Below are positions 24,793-33,519 of a stretch of DNA of 64,000 nt, one piece after another. Source of the stretch: Mucilaginibacter achroorhodeus (lineage in GTDB: Bacteria > Bacteroidota > Bacteroidia > Sphingobacteriales > Sphingobacteriaceae). Under the pieces are notes generated by a model. The model worked only from the letters and a program-made list of their open reading frames with translations. It had not been told where the DNA came from and made no database searches. Each line of letters opens with the position of its first letter. The first letter of the stretch is position 1. The DNA lies in assembly GCF_007846095.1 (NCBI RefSeq), contig NZ_VOEI01000001.1:1178001-1242000 (forward strand). The letters are read 5' to 3'. The translations under genes were made by a program, and so were the position numbers.

Positions 24793-25476
24793 ATGATTGC
24801 ATTAACTGACATTTTAATAAGGTTGGCTGTGGCAGCGGTGCTGGGCAGTTTAATTGGTTTAGAGCGCCAACGGCATGATTGGGTTGCGGGCCTTAGAACT
24901 CACATGCTGGTTTGTGTGGGTGCTGCCTTAGCCATGATCGTTTCTATGGATGGCTTTAATGATGTGGTAAATAAACCTGGTGTAGGGCTCGATCCATCGC
25001 GCGTGGCTGCACAGGTAGTAAGCGGGATAGGCTTTTTAGGTGCGGGAACAATATTTTTCCTGAAAAGCGAAATTGTAAAAGGGCTAACTACTGCAGCCGG
25101 GCTGTGGACTGTCGCCGTTGTTGGCCTGGCTGTTGGTGGCGGGCTTTACATTCCGGCAGCAGCTACAACCGCCATAGTATTGATCATTTTGGCTGCTATA
25201 AAACCCGTGGAACGCAGGCTTTTTGATAAAAATAAATACACAGCCATTAGTGTGCAAGTTGGCAAAGACCGGTTAGATATTCACAGCATTCAGCAGGTGT
25301 TAGAAAATCACCTGATAGGTATTAAAGAAGTAAGACTGACGTCGCCCGATGAGCTTACTGATCAAATTAAGATAGCTGTGCGCAAATCTTCCTCAAAAAG
25401 CCCGGAATCGCTGGCTGTGTTGCAGGAATTGCAGAAACTGCCTGGGGTAAATATGGTAGAGTTTGTTTCTCACTGA
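24793..25476 (+). CDS. MgtC/SapB family membrane protein
   Basis: 227 residues: an N-terminal MgtC membrane domain with about four segments (motif LGSLIGLERQRHDWVAGLRTHML, then GIGFLGAGTIFF and KGLTTAAGLWTVAVVGLAVG) and a cytosolic ACT-like C-terminal domain (about 150-227). MgtC proteins modulate magnesium homeostasis and F-type ATPase in pathogens; the role in free-living Bacteroidota is undefined. It is probably co-transcribed with the MFS gene and ends 58 bases before the tRNA-Pro gene. Confidence 0.9.
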   Translation: MIALTDILIRLAVAAVLGSLIGLERQRHDWVAGLRTHMLVCVGAALAMIVSMDGFNDVVNKPGVGLDPSRVAAQVVSGIGFLGAGTIFFLKSEIVKGLTTAAGLWTVAVVGLAVGGGLYIPAAATTAIVLIILAAIKPVERRLFDKNKYTAISVQVGKDRLDIHSIQQVLENHLIGIKEVRLTSPDELTDQIKIAVRKSSSKSPESLAVLQELQKLPGVNMVEFVSH

Positions 25477-25488
25477 TAATATCGGGGG

Positions 25489-25518
25489 TTGACTAATAAT
25501 ACAAGCTTATTATATTTG
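25489..25518 (+). promoter_or_regulatory. Promoter of tRNA-Pro
   Basis: TTG at 25489-25491 and TATATTTG at 25511-25518 give a clear Bacteroidota -33/-7 pair with a 19-base gap, ending 16 bases before the mature tRNA 5' end. Confidence 0.75.
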
Positions 25519-25534
25519 CAGCCTTGCCGGTTTT

Positions 25535-25608
25535 CGGGATGTAGCGTAGCCCGGTATCGCGCCAGCATGGGGTGCTGGAGGTCGTAGGTTCAAATCCTGC
25601 CATCCCGA
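25535..25608 (+). tRNA. tRNA-Pro(GGG)
   Basis: 74-nt cloverleaf. The acceptor arms CGGGATG (25535-25541) and CATCCCG (25601-25607) pair fully, with discriminator A. The anticodon arm CCAGC/GCTGG encloses the loop ATGGGGT with anticodon GGG, and the T arm carries GGTTCAAATCC. The CCA end is not encoded. C1 at the 5' end is typical of bacterial tRNA-Pro. Confidence 0.96.
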
Positions 25609-25616
25609 CAAATAAA

Positions 25617-25650
25617 AGAAGCCTTGAGAAATTTCTCAAGGCTTCTTTTT
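25617..25650. terminator. Terminator of tRNA-Pro (also facing ompA lipoprotein gene)
   Basis: Perfect 14-base arms AGAAGCCTTGAGAA (25617-25630) and the complement (25633-25646) separated by two bases, followed by Ts on the plus strand and TTTTATTT on the minus strand. It can serve both the tRNA and the convergent OmpA-family gene. Confidence 0.93.
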
Positions 25651-25666
25651 AATTTAAAGGAATCGC

Positions 25667-26536
25667 TTACTGTTTAGCCGGTTGGTTTTCCGGCGCCTTG
25701 CCTATCAGGTCCATAAACTGATCCAGTTTAGGGGTGATGATGATCTGCGTACGCCTGTTTTGTGCTTTACCACTTGGCGTGCTGTTGTCTGCAATTGGGT
25801 TGTATTCGCCACGGCCACCTGCAGTTAGTCGTTTTGGGTCAACCTGGTAGTTATTCTGCAAAGCCATCACAACTGATGATGCCCTTAAAGCACTCAGGTC
25901 CCAGTTATTACGGATGTTTTTCTGCGTAATAGGCACGTTATCGGTATTACCTTCAATCAGCACATCGTAATTGTTGTAATCTTTAATGATCTTGGCAATT
26001 TTAGATAATGTAGCGCCGGCCTTATCAGATATTTCATAGCTGCCGGATTTATAAAGCATATTATCAGCCAAAGAAATATATACTACGCCTTTTAATACTT
26101 TCACATCTACATCCTGCGCCTCTTGCTGGCTTAGCGAACGCGTTAGGTTATTGGTAAGTACCATATTAAGCGAGTCGCTTTTATTTTTGGCATTCACCAG
26201 TTCCTGTATGTAACGGTTAGACCGGTTTATCTCGTCAACAAGTTTAGAGATATTGATATTGCCTTGCCCGCTTGATGTTAAACACTTATCAAGCGCGCTT
26301 TGCAGTTGTTTGTTGTTCGCTCTTTCAGATGCCAACTGGTTGTCAAGACCTTTTACTCGGTCGTTTGCAACGGCCAGGTTGCGCTCCGTTAATAAATATC
26401 TGCCACGTACTTCGCGGGTATTGCTATCCAACTTATCGTATCTTGCCTGTAGCTCTTTATACTTTCCGGTGCTAACACACCCGGAGGCTGCAATTATTGC
26501 AACCAAAAGTGTAGGAAATATTATTCTTAATTTCAT
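25667..26536 (-). CDS. OmpA-family peptidoglycan-binding lipoprotein
   Basis: 289 residues with a lipoprotein signal (MKLRIIFPTLLVAIIAASGC, Cys20). A coiled coil spans about 25-100 (LQARYDKLDSNTREVRG, SERANNKQLQSALDK). The C-terminal OmpA domain (about 150-275) has DVLIEGNTDNVPI and NWDLSALRASSVVMAL, where the Asp and Arg bind diaminopimelate. It probably links the outer membrane to peptidoglycan. The architecture lipoprotein - coiled coil - OmpA resembles MotB-like or Pal-like proteins of Bacteroidota. It is monocistronic. Confidence 0.9.
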   Translation of the reverse strand: MKLRIIFPTLLVAIIAASGCVSTGKYKELQARYDKLDSNTREVRGRYLLTERNLAVANDRVKGLDNQLASERANNKQLQSALDKCLTSSGQGNINISKLVDEINRSNRYIQELVNAKNKSDSLNMVLTNNLTRSLSQQEAQDVDVKVLKGVVYISLADNMLYKSGSYEISDKAGATLSKIAKIIKDYNNYDVLIEGNTDNVPITQKNIRNNWDLSALRASSVVMALQNNYQVDPKRLTAGGRGEYNPIADNSTPSGKAQNRRTQIIITPKLDQFMDLIGKAPENQPAKQ

Positions 26537-26698
26537 GATATATAAGAATTAGTTAAATAATAAATAACTCACTCTTAACCGTTTTGGTATAAAAAGGTTT
26601 TCCTAAAACAAAGGCCCGCAAGCCGTGTTACAACAAATTTACATTCCAAACCGTTATAAATGGTTTACAATGGCCGCGGCCAATTTAAACACACATCT

Positions 26699-27184
26699 AT
26701 GAAAAAAACACTAACCTTAATTTTTGCATCTGTTGCATTATTATTTACGGCTTGTTCAAAAGATTCTGATCTGCCTATTATCAACGAGAGTAATTGGTTC
26801 CTTAATGGGGTATCGCATGTTGCTGTTAGCTCAGCCCGTACAGAGGCCTCTGGCAGCACTGCTGCAAAAATCGTTTTTACCGATACCAATAAAGACAGAG
26901 GTGCAACAATGACGGTATATTTTAAAGCTATGCCTAAAACGGCGGGCGTTTACACCTTGGTGCCGGGCTTAGGTGTTGGTTTAGGAACCGATAACATTGC
27001 TGTTTCTGCAACCGATGACAAATTAGGGTCCGACTTTGTTTACAGCGGAGCAGCAGGTACTACCGTGCAAGTAAGTTTTACCAGTAACGGAAGGATCAAG
27101 GTTGATATTCCGGAGATCACGTTAAAATCAGCATCCAAAACGGATAGCTATACATTTAAATCAAGTGTTTACGAAGCTAACTAA
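26699..27184 (+). CDS. Lipoprotein of unknown function
   Basis: 161 residues with a lipoprotein signal (MKKTLTLIFASVALLFTACS, Cys19) and a beta-rich body of about 140 residues (SNWFLNGVSHVAVSS, MTVYFKAMPKTAGVYTLV, DKLGSDFVYSGA, RIKVDIPEITLKS). The pattern of SWxxNG..H start and paired strands is typical of small Bacteroidota surface lipoproteins with an Ig-like fold; I do not recognise a named family. Monocistronic, with a good terminator. The upstream ATG at 26660 is rejected as it would bury the signal. Confidence 0.75.
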   Translation: MKKTLTLIFASVALLFTACSKDSDLPIINESNWFLNGVSHVAVSSARTEASGSTAAKIVFTDTNKDRGATMTVYFKAMPKTAGVYTLVPGLGVGLGTDNIAVSATDDKLGSDFVYSGAAGTTVQVSFTSNGRIKVDIPEITLKSASKTDSYTFKSSVYEAN

Positions 27185-27191
27185 AACAAAG

Positions 27192-27221
27192 AGACCCACC
27201 GTTGAGTGGGTCTTTTTCTTT
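27192..27221 (+). terminator. Terminator after 26.7-kb lipoprotein gene
   Basis: AGACCCAC (27192-27199) and GTGGGTCT (27206-27213) pair around CGTTGA and lead into TTTTCTTTT. Confidence 0.9.
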
Positions 27222-27293
27222 TAATAAGAAGTATGATACGTTTATTTGTGGCTAAAAAGCATTGTTAATACCTTGCGGCCGCGTTTACATACT

Positions 27294-28478
27294 ATGGAAA
27301 GCTTAAAACACGATACTTTTTTGATCAACCTCGAATGCCCGGCATGCGGGGCAACATACGAAGCAACGGAGCTTAATACAGTATGTAAAGTGGCCGAGTG
27401 CCAAAGCACTTTATTTCCCCGATACGATACTGCTAAAACATTCGATAAAGGGCTGCTTAAAGGCCGCCCGGCCAATATGTGGCGTTACTGGGAGATGCTC
27501 CCTGTTTTGGATGCAAACCACATTGTTTCAATGGGCGAAGGGTTTACACCGCTGTTACCCGTTATAAACCTCGACGAAGACATCGCAGGTAACCAAGTTT
27601 TCTTTAAAAATGAAGCGGGTAATCCTACAGGGTCTTTCAAGGCCAGGGGCATTAGCATGGCAGTTTCCAAAGCAAAGGAATTGGGCGTAAAAACCATTGC
27701 CATACCAACAGCTGGCAATGCTGGCGGAGCGCTTTCGGCTTATGCAGCACGCGCCGGGATGAAGGCCGTAGTTTATATGCCCAAGCTTACCCCGCAGCTT
27801 TTTAAAGACGAATGCCGCTTATATGGCGCTGATCTTACAGAAATAGATGGCAACATTAGCGACTGCGGAAAATTGATACACGAACAGGCTGCCGAAAAGG
27901 GTTGGTTCCCGATATCAACCCTGCGCGAGCCATATCGTGTTGAAGGCAAGAAAACCATGGGTTACGAGATCGCCGAGCAATTGAATTGGGAAGTGCCCGA
28001 CGTTATATTTTATCCAACAGGTGGTGGTACAGGCCTGATAGGTATTTGGAAAGCCTTTAAAGAAATGGCTGCCTTAGGTTGGATTGGCGACAAGCGCCCG
28101 CGGATGGTGGCCGTACAATCCGAAAGCTGCGACGGCATTGTAAATGCTTTTAACGAAGGTAGTGCTTCTGCAACTTTTGTAGATGGAGGCTTTACTATAG
28201 CCAACGGCCTGCGTGTACCTAAATCATACGCAGATAAAGAGATACTGAAAGCTTTGAAGGAAAGCTGCGGAACCGCACTTACGATAAGCGATGCTGAAAT
28301 GGAAGCCGGCGTTAAACAGCTTGCTCAAACACAAGGTATATTGATGGCGCCGGAAGGTGCTGCCTTATGGCTGGCGTATAAAAAACTAAAAGTGGCTCAC
28401 TGGATAAAACCTGGCGAAACAGTTGTAATGGTTAACACCGGAAGCGGGTATAAGTACCTGGAAAACATTAAGTATTAA
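27294..28478 (+). CDS. thrC: Threonine synthase
   Basis: PLP enzyme converting O-phosphohomoserine to threonine. The start at 27294 (MESLKHDTFLINLECPACG) removes 16 residues of repetitive upstream origin. An N-terminal Cys cluster (ECPACG, later CKVAEC) forms a small zinc-ribbon-like segment seen in class I thrC. The PLP lysine is in NPTGSFKARG, the phosphate-binding Gly-rich loop is PTGGGTGLIG, and the body ends with NTGSGYKYL. 394 residues is within the family range. No thrA/thrB lies next to it. Confidence 0.9.
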   Translation: MESLKHDTFLINLECPACGATYEATELNTVCKVAECQSTLFPRYDTAKTFDKGLLKGRPANMWRYWEMLPVLDANHIVSMGEGFTPLLPVINLDEDIAGNQVFFKNEAGNPTGSFKARGISMAVSKAKELGVKTIAIPTAGNAGGALSAYAARAGMKAVVYMPKLTPQLFKDECRLYGADLTEIDGNISDCGKLIHEQAAEKGWFPISTLREPYRVEGKKTMGYEIAEQLNWEVPDVIFYPTGGGTGLIGIWKAFKEMAALGWIGDKRPRMVAVQSESCDGIVNAFNEGSASATFVDGGFTIANGLRVPKSYADKEILKALKESCGTALTISDAEMEAGVKQLAQTQGILMAPEGAALWLAYKKLKVAHWIKPGETVVMVNTGSGYKYLENIKY

Positions 28479-28589
28479 TCTCAGGGCGAATGTTAATTCG
28501 CCTTTTTTGTACTTGAAACACCACTTTTACTGGCAGCAATTTTGTAGACTCTTAAGGGCTCAAATCAATTATTAACCAAATAAACTGCC

Positions 28590-28979
28590 ATGTTAAAAGA
28601 TTCAAAAGCATTTAGCGGCTTCTCTGTAAAAGACATTGACGCCGCACACAAGTTTTATAAAGAAACCTTAGGTTTAGATGTAGAGCAGCATAATGAGATG
28701 GGAAGTATGCTTACCATCCATATCAACGGGAATGATAACGGTATATTGATCTACCCAAAGCCAAATCATGAACCGGCAACTTACACTATTCTCAACTTCC
28801 CTGTGCAGGATATCGTTTCGGTGGTGCGGGGCCTGAAAGAACGGGGCGTTGAATTTGAGAACTATGATACCGAGTATCTTAAAACCGATGCTGACAGCAT
28901 TAACAGAAGCGGTGGACCTTTAATAGCCTGGTTTAAAGATCCGTCCGGCAATTTTCTCTCTGTTATTGAGAATCAGTAA
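28590..28979 (+). CDS. VOC family protein (glyoxalase/bleomycin-resistance fold)
   Basis: 129-residue vicinal-oxygen-chelate protein with one pair of beta-alpha-beta-beta-beta modules: FSGFSVKDIDAAHKFYKETLGLDVE at the N-terminus and AWFKDPSGNFLSVIENQ at the C-terminus. Possible metal ligands are limited, and the substrate is unknown. It is a single-gene unit between thrC and ligD; the 172 bases before ligD show no gene or clear element. Confidence 0.85.
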   Translation: MLKDSKAFSGFSVKDIDAAHKFYKETLGLDVEQHNEMGSMLTIHINGNDNGILIYPKPNHEPATYTILNFPVQDIVSVVRGLKERGVEFENYDTEYLKTDADSINRSGGPLIAWFKDPSGNFLSVIENQ

Positions 28980-29151
28980 ATCGCTTTTATCCTATTAGTT
29001 AATTTATAAAACCATTGCTTGTGTAGCAGTGTTGTTGCTATGAAGCCGTTATTAGTGAATAAGTTACAAACGGATATACAACAAATATCATTTAACGGCA
29101 TTACCTGAGCCGTTTTTATTTGCTGTATCTAACAGTAAACACTGCATCATC

Positions 29152-31905
29152 ATGAGCCTGGAAAAGTATAAACAGAAGCGCGATTTCAATAAAACCAAAG
29201 AGCCCAAAGCAGGCCGAAGCAAGGATAAGGACAAGCTGATGTTTGTGGTGCAAAAGCACGATGCCTCGCGTTTGCATTATGATTTCAGGCTGGAGATGGA
29301 TGGGGTTTTAAAAAGCTGGGCAGTGCCAAAAGGCCCATCAACAGATCCGCAGAATAAGCGCCTGGCCATGATGGTTGAAGACCATCCTTTTGATTACCGC
29401 AACTTTGAAGGTATTATTCCGCAGGGCGAGTATGGTGGCGGTACCGTTATCGTATGGGATGAAGGCACCTACGAGCCTATTGAAGAGATAAAAGGCAAAA
29501 AGGCTCAAGAAAAGCATCTGCTTAAGCAACTAAAAGAGGGTTCATTAAAAATAAAGCTCCATGGCGAAAAGCTTGAGGGCGAGTATGCCCTGGTGAAAAC
29601 CCATGGCATGGGCGAGAATGGCTGGTTGCTTATTAAACATAAAGATGATTTCGCGTCAAAGAAAGATATCACCAAGCAAGATAAGTCCGTACTATCAGAT
29701 AAAACCATTGCCCAAATGGAAAAGACCGGAGATAAAGTTTGGACAGATGGCGGAGAGCACGACCTGAAAACAGAAAGCAAAACATCTCACTCAAAAAAAA
29801 AGGCCACGACTGAAAAAGCAGATGATGCCATAGAGGAATTGGCTAAAGACCAACCGGAAGAAAGTGTTGACGTAAAAGCAGTTTTAAAAAAAGCGACAAA
29901 GGCTAAAATACCAATCGGTATGAAACCCATGCTGGCAACGCTTGTAAGCGAACCTTTTGATGACCCCGATTGGGAATACGAAGTAAAATGGGATGGTTAC
30001 CGTGCGCTGGCATTTATTAATAAAGGAGAGGTGGAACTATCGTCGCGCAATAATAAAAGCTTCAATGATAAATATTACCCACTTACAAAACTTTTGCAGG
30101 AATGGAAAATAAATGCTGTTGTTGACGGTGAGATACTCGTATTGAATGATAAAGGCGTATCAAACTTTGGTGCTTTACAAAACTGGCGAAGCGAAGCGGA
30201 CGGCGAACTGGTTTATTACGTTTTTGATCTGCTTTGGTACGACGGTAAAAATCTGATGGATCTGCCCCTGAGTGAAAGACAAGCTGTATTAAAAGATGTT
30301 ATTCCTACGGATGACGACCGCATAAGAGTAAGCCAAACCTTTAAGGCTAATGGTATAGAGTTTTTTGAGGCCGCCCAAAAGATAGGCCTCGAAGGGATTA
30401 TGGCCAAAAGGATGAGCAGTACTTATATTGCAGATAACCGCTCTAAGGATTGGCTTAAAATAAAGGTAAACAAACGGCAGGAAGTAGTTATCGGCGGCTT
30501 CACTAAAAACGAAGGTACCGCTAAACAATTCAGCTCGCTGCTGTTAGGCGTTTACGAGGGCGGAGAATTCCAGTACGTAGGCAAGGTAGGCACCGGCTTT
30601 TCTGATAAGCTGCAGAAAGAAATGATGGCGATGTTTAAACCGCTTGTTGTTGATAAAACCCCGTTTAACGCTGAGCCTGATGTAAATAAACCATCAAGGT
30701 TCAGGCCTAATCCTCCCAAGGCTAAAGCAACCTGGCTAAAACCTGAGCTTGTTTGCGAGGTAAGCTTTGCAGAGGTAACCAGCGATGGCGTTTTCAGGCA
30801 CCCATCTTTTGAGGGTATGCGGGCAGATAAAAAAGCAAAGGACGTTATTCGCGAAACGGAAGTGGAAACTGATGATGTTATTGATGCGCCCGAGAAGAAG
30901 GATTTAAAAGAAGAAAGATCAACCGGGCATAAATTGGTTACCGCGCCGAAAGGTGCTGTTAAAAGGTCATTGCTCAACCCCAATGAAGAAACACAGGTAA
31001 AGAAAATATGCGGGCACGATCTTAAATTTACCCATCTCAGTAAAGTCTACTGGCCCGAGGACGGTGTTACTAAGCGAGATATGTTCAATTATTATTACCA
31101 GGTAGCAGAATATATTTTACCTTATTTGAAAGATCGCCCGCAATCGCTTAACCGTTTCCCAAATGGTATTCACGGCCCAAGTTTTTATCAAAAGGATGTT
31201 AAAGGTAAATCGCCGGATTGGGTGCGCACTTTCCCTTATACCACCAGCGATGGCGAACATAAAGAGTATTTGGTTGGGCATGACGAAGCCACATTACTTT
31301 GGATGGCATCATTGGGCTGTATTGAAATGAACCCCTGGTTCAGCCGCATCCAATCGCCGGATAACCCGGATTATTGCGTGATAGATCTTGACCCGGATAA
31401 AAACACTTTTGATCAGGTAATCAAAGCGGCACAGGAAGTAAAAAAAGTACTTGATGACATCGACGTACCTTGCTGCTGCAAAACGTCCGGCTCAACAGGT
31501 ATGCATATTTACATTCCCTTAGGTGCTAAATATGATTATGACCAATCACAGATGTTTGCCAGACTGGTTGTAGGCATAGTCCATCAACAAATACCCGAAT
31601 ACACCTCGCTTGAGCGAATGATCAAAAAAAGAGATGGTAAGATGTACCTTGATTTTTTACAGAATCGCCCGGGTGCTACCATTGCAGGTCCTTATTCGCT
31701 GCGGCCTAAGCCGGGAGCAACCGTATCTATGCCATTACATTGGGACGAGGTAAAGCCCGGACTAACCATGAAAGATTTTACAATAAATAATTCTGTGGCG
31801 CGCCTTAAAAGTGAGGGCGACTTGTTTAAAAGTGTGCTTGATAAAGGAATAGATCTTGAAAAAACGATCAAAAAAGCTAAAAGCGTTTTTGACTTAAGGC
31901 CATAA
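29152..31905 (+). CDS. ligD: LigD, multifunctional NHEJ DNA ligase
   Basis: 917-residue end-joining enzyme with three domains in the order 3'-phosphoesterase (about 25-165: HDASRLHYDFRLEMDG, HPFDYRNFEGIIP), ATP-dependent ligase (about 258-555, nucleotidyl Lys279 in VKWDGYR, then SSRN and VVDGEI) and polymerase/primase (about 620-905, metal Asp745 and Asp747 in CVIDLDPDK, and KTSGSTGMHIYIPL). A Lys/Glu-rich linker joins the first two. It repairs double-strand breaks together with Ku, which is not encoded in this window. The last base of the stop codon (31905) begins a terminator hairpin shared with the next gene. Confidence 0.96.
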   Translation: MSLEKYKQKRDFNKTKEPKAGRSKDKDKLMFVVQKHDASRLHYDFRLEMDGVLKSWAVPKGPSTDPQNKRLAMMVEDHPFDYRNFEGIIPQGEYGGGTVIVWDEGTYEPIEEIKGKKAQEKHLLKQLKEGSLKIKLHGEKLEGEYALVKTHGMGENGWLLIKHKDDFASKKDITKQDKSVLSDKTIAQMEKTGDKVWTDGGEHDLKTESKTSHSKKKATTEKADDAIEELAKDQPEESVDVKAVLKKATKAKIPIGMKPMLATLVSEPFDDPDWEYEVKWDGYRALAFINKGEVELSSRNNKSFNDKYYPLTKLLQEWKINAVVDGEILVLNDKGVSNFGALQNWRSEADGELVYYVFDLLWYDGKNLMDLPLSERQAVLKDVIPTDDDRIRVSQTFKANGIEFFEAAQKIGLEGIMAKRMSSTYIADNRSKDWLKIKVNKRQEVVIGGFTKNEGTAKQFSSLLLGVYEGGEFQYVGKVGTGFSDKLQKEMMAMFKPLVVDKTPFNAEPDVNKPSRFRPNPPKAKATWLKPELVCEVSFAEVTSDGVFRHPSFEGMRADKKAKDVIRETEVETDDVIDAPEKKDLKEERSTGHKLVTAPKGAVKRSLLNPNEETQVKKICGHDLKFTHLSKVYWPEDGVTKRDMFNYYYQVAEYILPYLKDRPQSLNRFPNGIHGPSFYQKDVKGKSPDWVRTFPYTTSDGEHKEYLVGHDEATLLWMASLGCIEMNPWFSRIQSPDNPDYCVIDLDPDKNTFDQVIKAAQEVKKVLDDIDVPCCCKTSGSTGMHIYIPLGAKYDYDQSQMFARLVVGIVHQQIPEYTSLERMIKKRDGKMYLDFLQNRPGATIAGPYSLRPKPGATVSMPLHWDEVKPGLTMKDFTINNSVARLKSEGDLFKSVLDKGIDLEKTIKKAKSVFDLRP

Positions 31906-31945
31906 AAAATGCAGCTGGTTAAGCGGCCAGCTGCATTTTTACTTT
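31905..31945. terminator. Bidirectional terminator overlapping a coding end
   Basis: AAAAATGCAGCTGG (31905-31918) and CCAGCTGCATTTTT (31927-31940) form a perfect 14-base stem, with A/T-runs on both sides. The right arm encodes the last residues (KMQLA) of the minus-strand receiver protein. Confidence 0.9.
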
Positions 31946-32284
31946 ATTGATCAATGCTGTCATATCAAAGGGCTTTTGCAGAATATCATCCGGAGCCCCG
32001 CGCTGCTTTAAAGAGTCGGCCAGATTATCTTCCGATGAACAAATAATCACCGGCACTCCCTTAGTAGCCTTATCCATTTTCAAGATCTGGCATATATCGC
32101 GCCCATCCATACCGGGCATTTTTGCATCCATTATCAGGAGGTCCGGGTGGTTGTGTTTCACTTCCTCTATCACATGTTCGCCGTTATACAGTGAAAAAAC
32201 ATCGTATCCGCAATTAATCAATATATAGCTCATCACTTCAACAATGAGCTCGTTGTCATCTACTATTAAAATTTTTTTTGCCAT
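31919..32284 (-). CDS. Single-domain response regulator
   Basis: 121-residue CheY-like receiver without an output domain. The acidic pocket is Asp9-Asp10, the phospho-acceptor is Asp53 in LLIMDAKMPGMDG, the hydroxyl residue is Ser83 or Ser84 in CSSED, and Lys104 lies in LQKPFD. No histidine kinase gene is adjacent, so its partner is elsewhere. Its final codons lie in a terminator stem shared with ligD. Confidence 0.92.
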   Translation of the reverse strand: MAKKILIVDDNELIVEVMSYILINCGYDVFSLYNGEHVIEEVKHNHPDLLIMDAKMPGMDGRDICQILKMDKATKGVPVIICSSEDNLADSLKQRGAPDDILQKPFDMTALINKVKMQLAA

Positions 32285-32350
32285 CGCTGTATCTTCCTCT
32301 CTTACAGCGAGTATTGCAAAGCCTGTGCCGAATTTTTAAACCAGAGGTTT

Positions 32351-32387
32351 GCAAAAAGTAAAAAGGGGAGGCGTAAGCCCTCCCTTC
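32351..32387 (-). terminator. Putative terminator of nitroreductase gene
   Basis: On the minus strand AAGGGAGGGC and GCCTCCCCTT face each other around TTAC, with two mismatches, followed by TTTACTTTTT. The G/C stem plus T-run fits a rho-independent terminator. Confidence 0.55.
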
Positions 32388-32411
32388 AATTTTATCATCG
32401 AATGCTAACCG

Positions 32412-33041
32412 TTAAATGTGTATAAACAACTCATGCTCCGGACGACGAACCTTGACCAATTTGCCGTAAGGGTCATCATCTGCACGGTAACCGATGGCAA
32501 CAATAACCGATGCCGTTAGCTCTTTATCTTTAAGGCCAAGGATCTCATCAAATTTAGCAGCGTCGAAGCCTTCCATCGGCCCACTATCAACGCCCTGTTC
32601 TGATGCGGCTGCAATTAGAATACCCAATGCAATATAAGCCTGTTTTTGAGCCCAGGTAGTAAGCTGTTCTGGTGTGCGGCTATTAATTGTGCCCACTATC
32701 GTATCCTCAAAGCCTTTTAAGTCTGCACGAGGAACGTTGCGTACTTCGGCTACATGGTCGATGTAATCTTTCACAAAATCTTCATCAATTCCGGTTTCAG
32801 CAGCAAAAACAACCAGGTGCGATGCATCGGTTACCTGGGGCTGTCCGTAAGCAGCTTCGCGAAGTTTAGCGCGTACTTCCGGATTCTCTACCACTATCAC
32901 ACGGTAGTGTTGCAAGCCGAACGAAGATGGAGAAAGCTTTGTAGCTTCCAAGATGTAATTTAGTTTATCAACAGGTATCTTTTTGTCTGTGTCAAATTTT
33001 TTAGTGGCATATCGCCAGTTTAATTTATCTACTAATGTCAT
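32412..33041 (-). CDS. NAD(P)H-dependent nitroreductase (NfsB-like)
   Basis: FMN-dependent oxidoreductase, 209 residues from MTLVDKLNWRYATKKFD. The motif RYATKKFD and SPSSFGLQHYRVIVV bind FMN phosphate and isoalloxazine, TWAQKQAYIALG is the central dimer helix, and ASEQGVDSGPMEGFD is typical of NfsB/YodC-like proteins. It reduces nitro compounds or quinones; physiological substrate unknown. Monocistronic. Confidence 0.92.
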   Translation of the reverse strand: MTLVDKLNWRYATKKFDTDKKIPVDKLNYILEATKLSPSSFGLQHYRVIVVENPEVRAKLREAAYGQPQVTDASHLVVFAAETGIDEDFVKDYIDHVAEVRNVPRADLKGFEDTIVGTINSRTPEQLTTWAQKQAYIALGILIAAASEQGVDSGPMEGFDAAKFDEILGLKDKELTASVIVAIGYRADDDPYGKLVKVRRPEHELFIHI

Positions 33042-33129
33042 GGTCATACAATTTTAGTTAAACAAACATATGTGTTGCAACATACATTCCAGTCAGGGCA
33101 ATGTAAGCTTTATTAAATACGCTAATGGT

Positions 33130-33519
33130 TTAAAACTCATCAGCCGTTGACCTTTCTTCAATAACATCTCCATCGAAATGGATGGTATTTTTCTGCAGAT
33201 CAATGCCGAATTCATAATACGAGTGCTGATTGCGGTGATCTTTGGTAAAATCCTCACAGCCAAACGTAAGTTGCATATCATAATTAACACGCATCCGGCC
33301 TTTTAATGTGTGTTCATCAAAATGTTCGATGCTGAAAGTTGTGTTACTAATAGATGAAGGGCCGAATTTTGGCTTATTCTCATATTGCAATGCCGATTGC
33401 AGGAAAGCGTAGGCCTTACTATTATCACAAAAGAGCCTTTCTATAAACTTGCCCATGTCATCCAGGCTTTCCGGCTTTACAAAACCTTCAGGCAGGTCGA
33501 TATTGAATGACTGGTTCAT
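33130..33519 (-). CDS. Hypothetical protein coupled to the GT51 gene
   Basis: 129-residue protein, no signal peptide, no family I recognise. The N-terminus is acidic-helical (PESLDDMGKFIERLF), and the rest is beta-rich (TTFSIEHFDEHTLKGRMRV, YYEFGIDLQKNTIHFDGDV). Its ATG shares base 33519 with the last base of the stop codon of the transglycosylase gene, so expression is coupled. That context suggests a cytosolic partner for cell-wall synthesis, but this is inference only. Confidence 0.7.
   Translation of the reverse strand: MNQSFNIDLPEGFVKPESLDDMGKFIERLFCDNSKAYAFLQSALQYENKPKFGPSSISNTTFSIEHFDEHTLKGRMRVNYDMQLTFGCEDFTKDHRNQHSYYEFGIDLQKNTIHFDGDVIEERSTADEF

Noticed and set aside
28980..29151. Hidden gene or regulatory RNA between the VOC gene and ligD
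   Set aside because: No ORF, stem or promoter of note beyond chance level.
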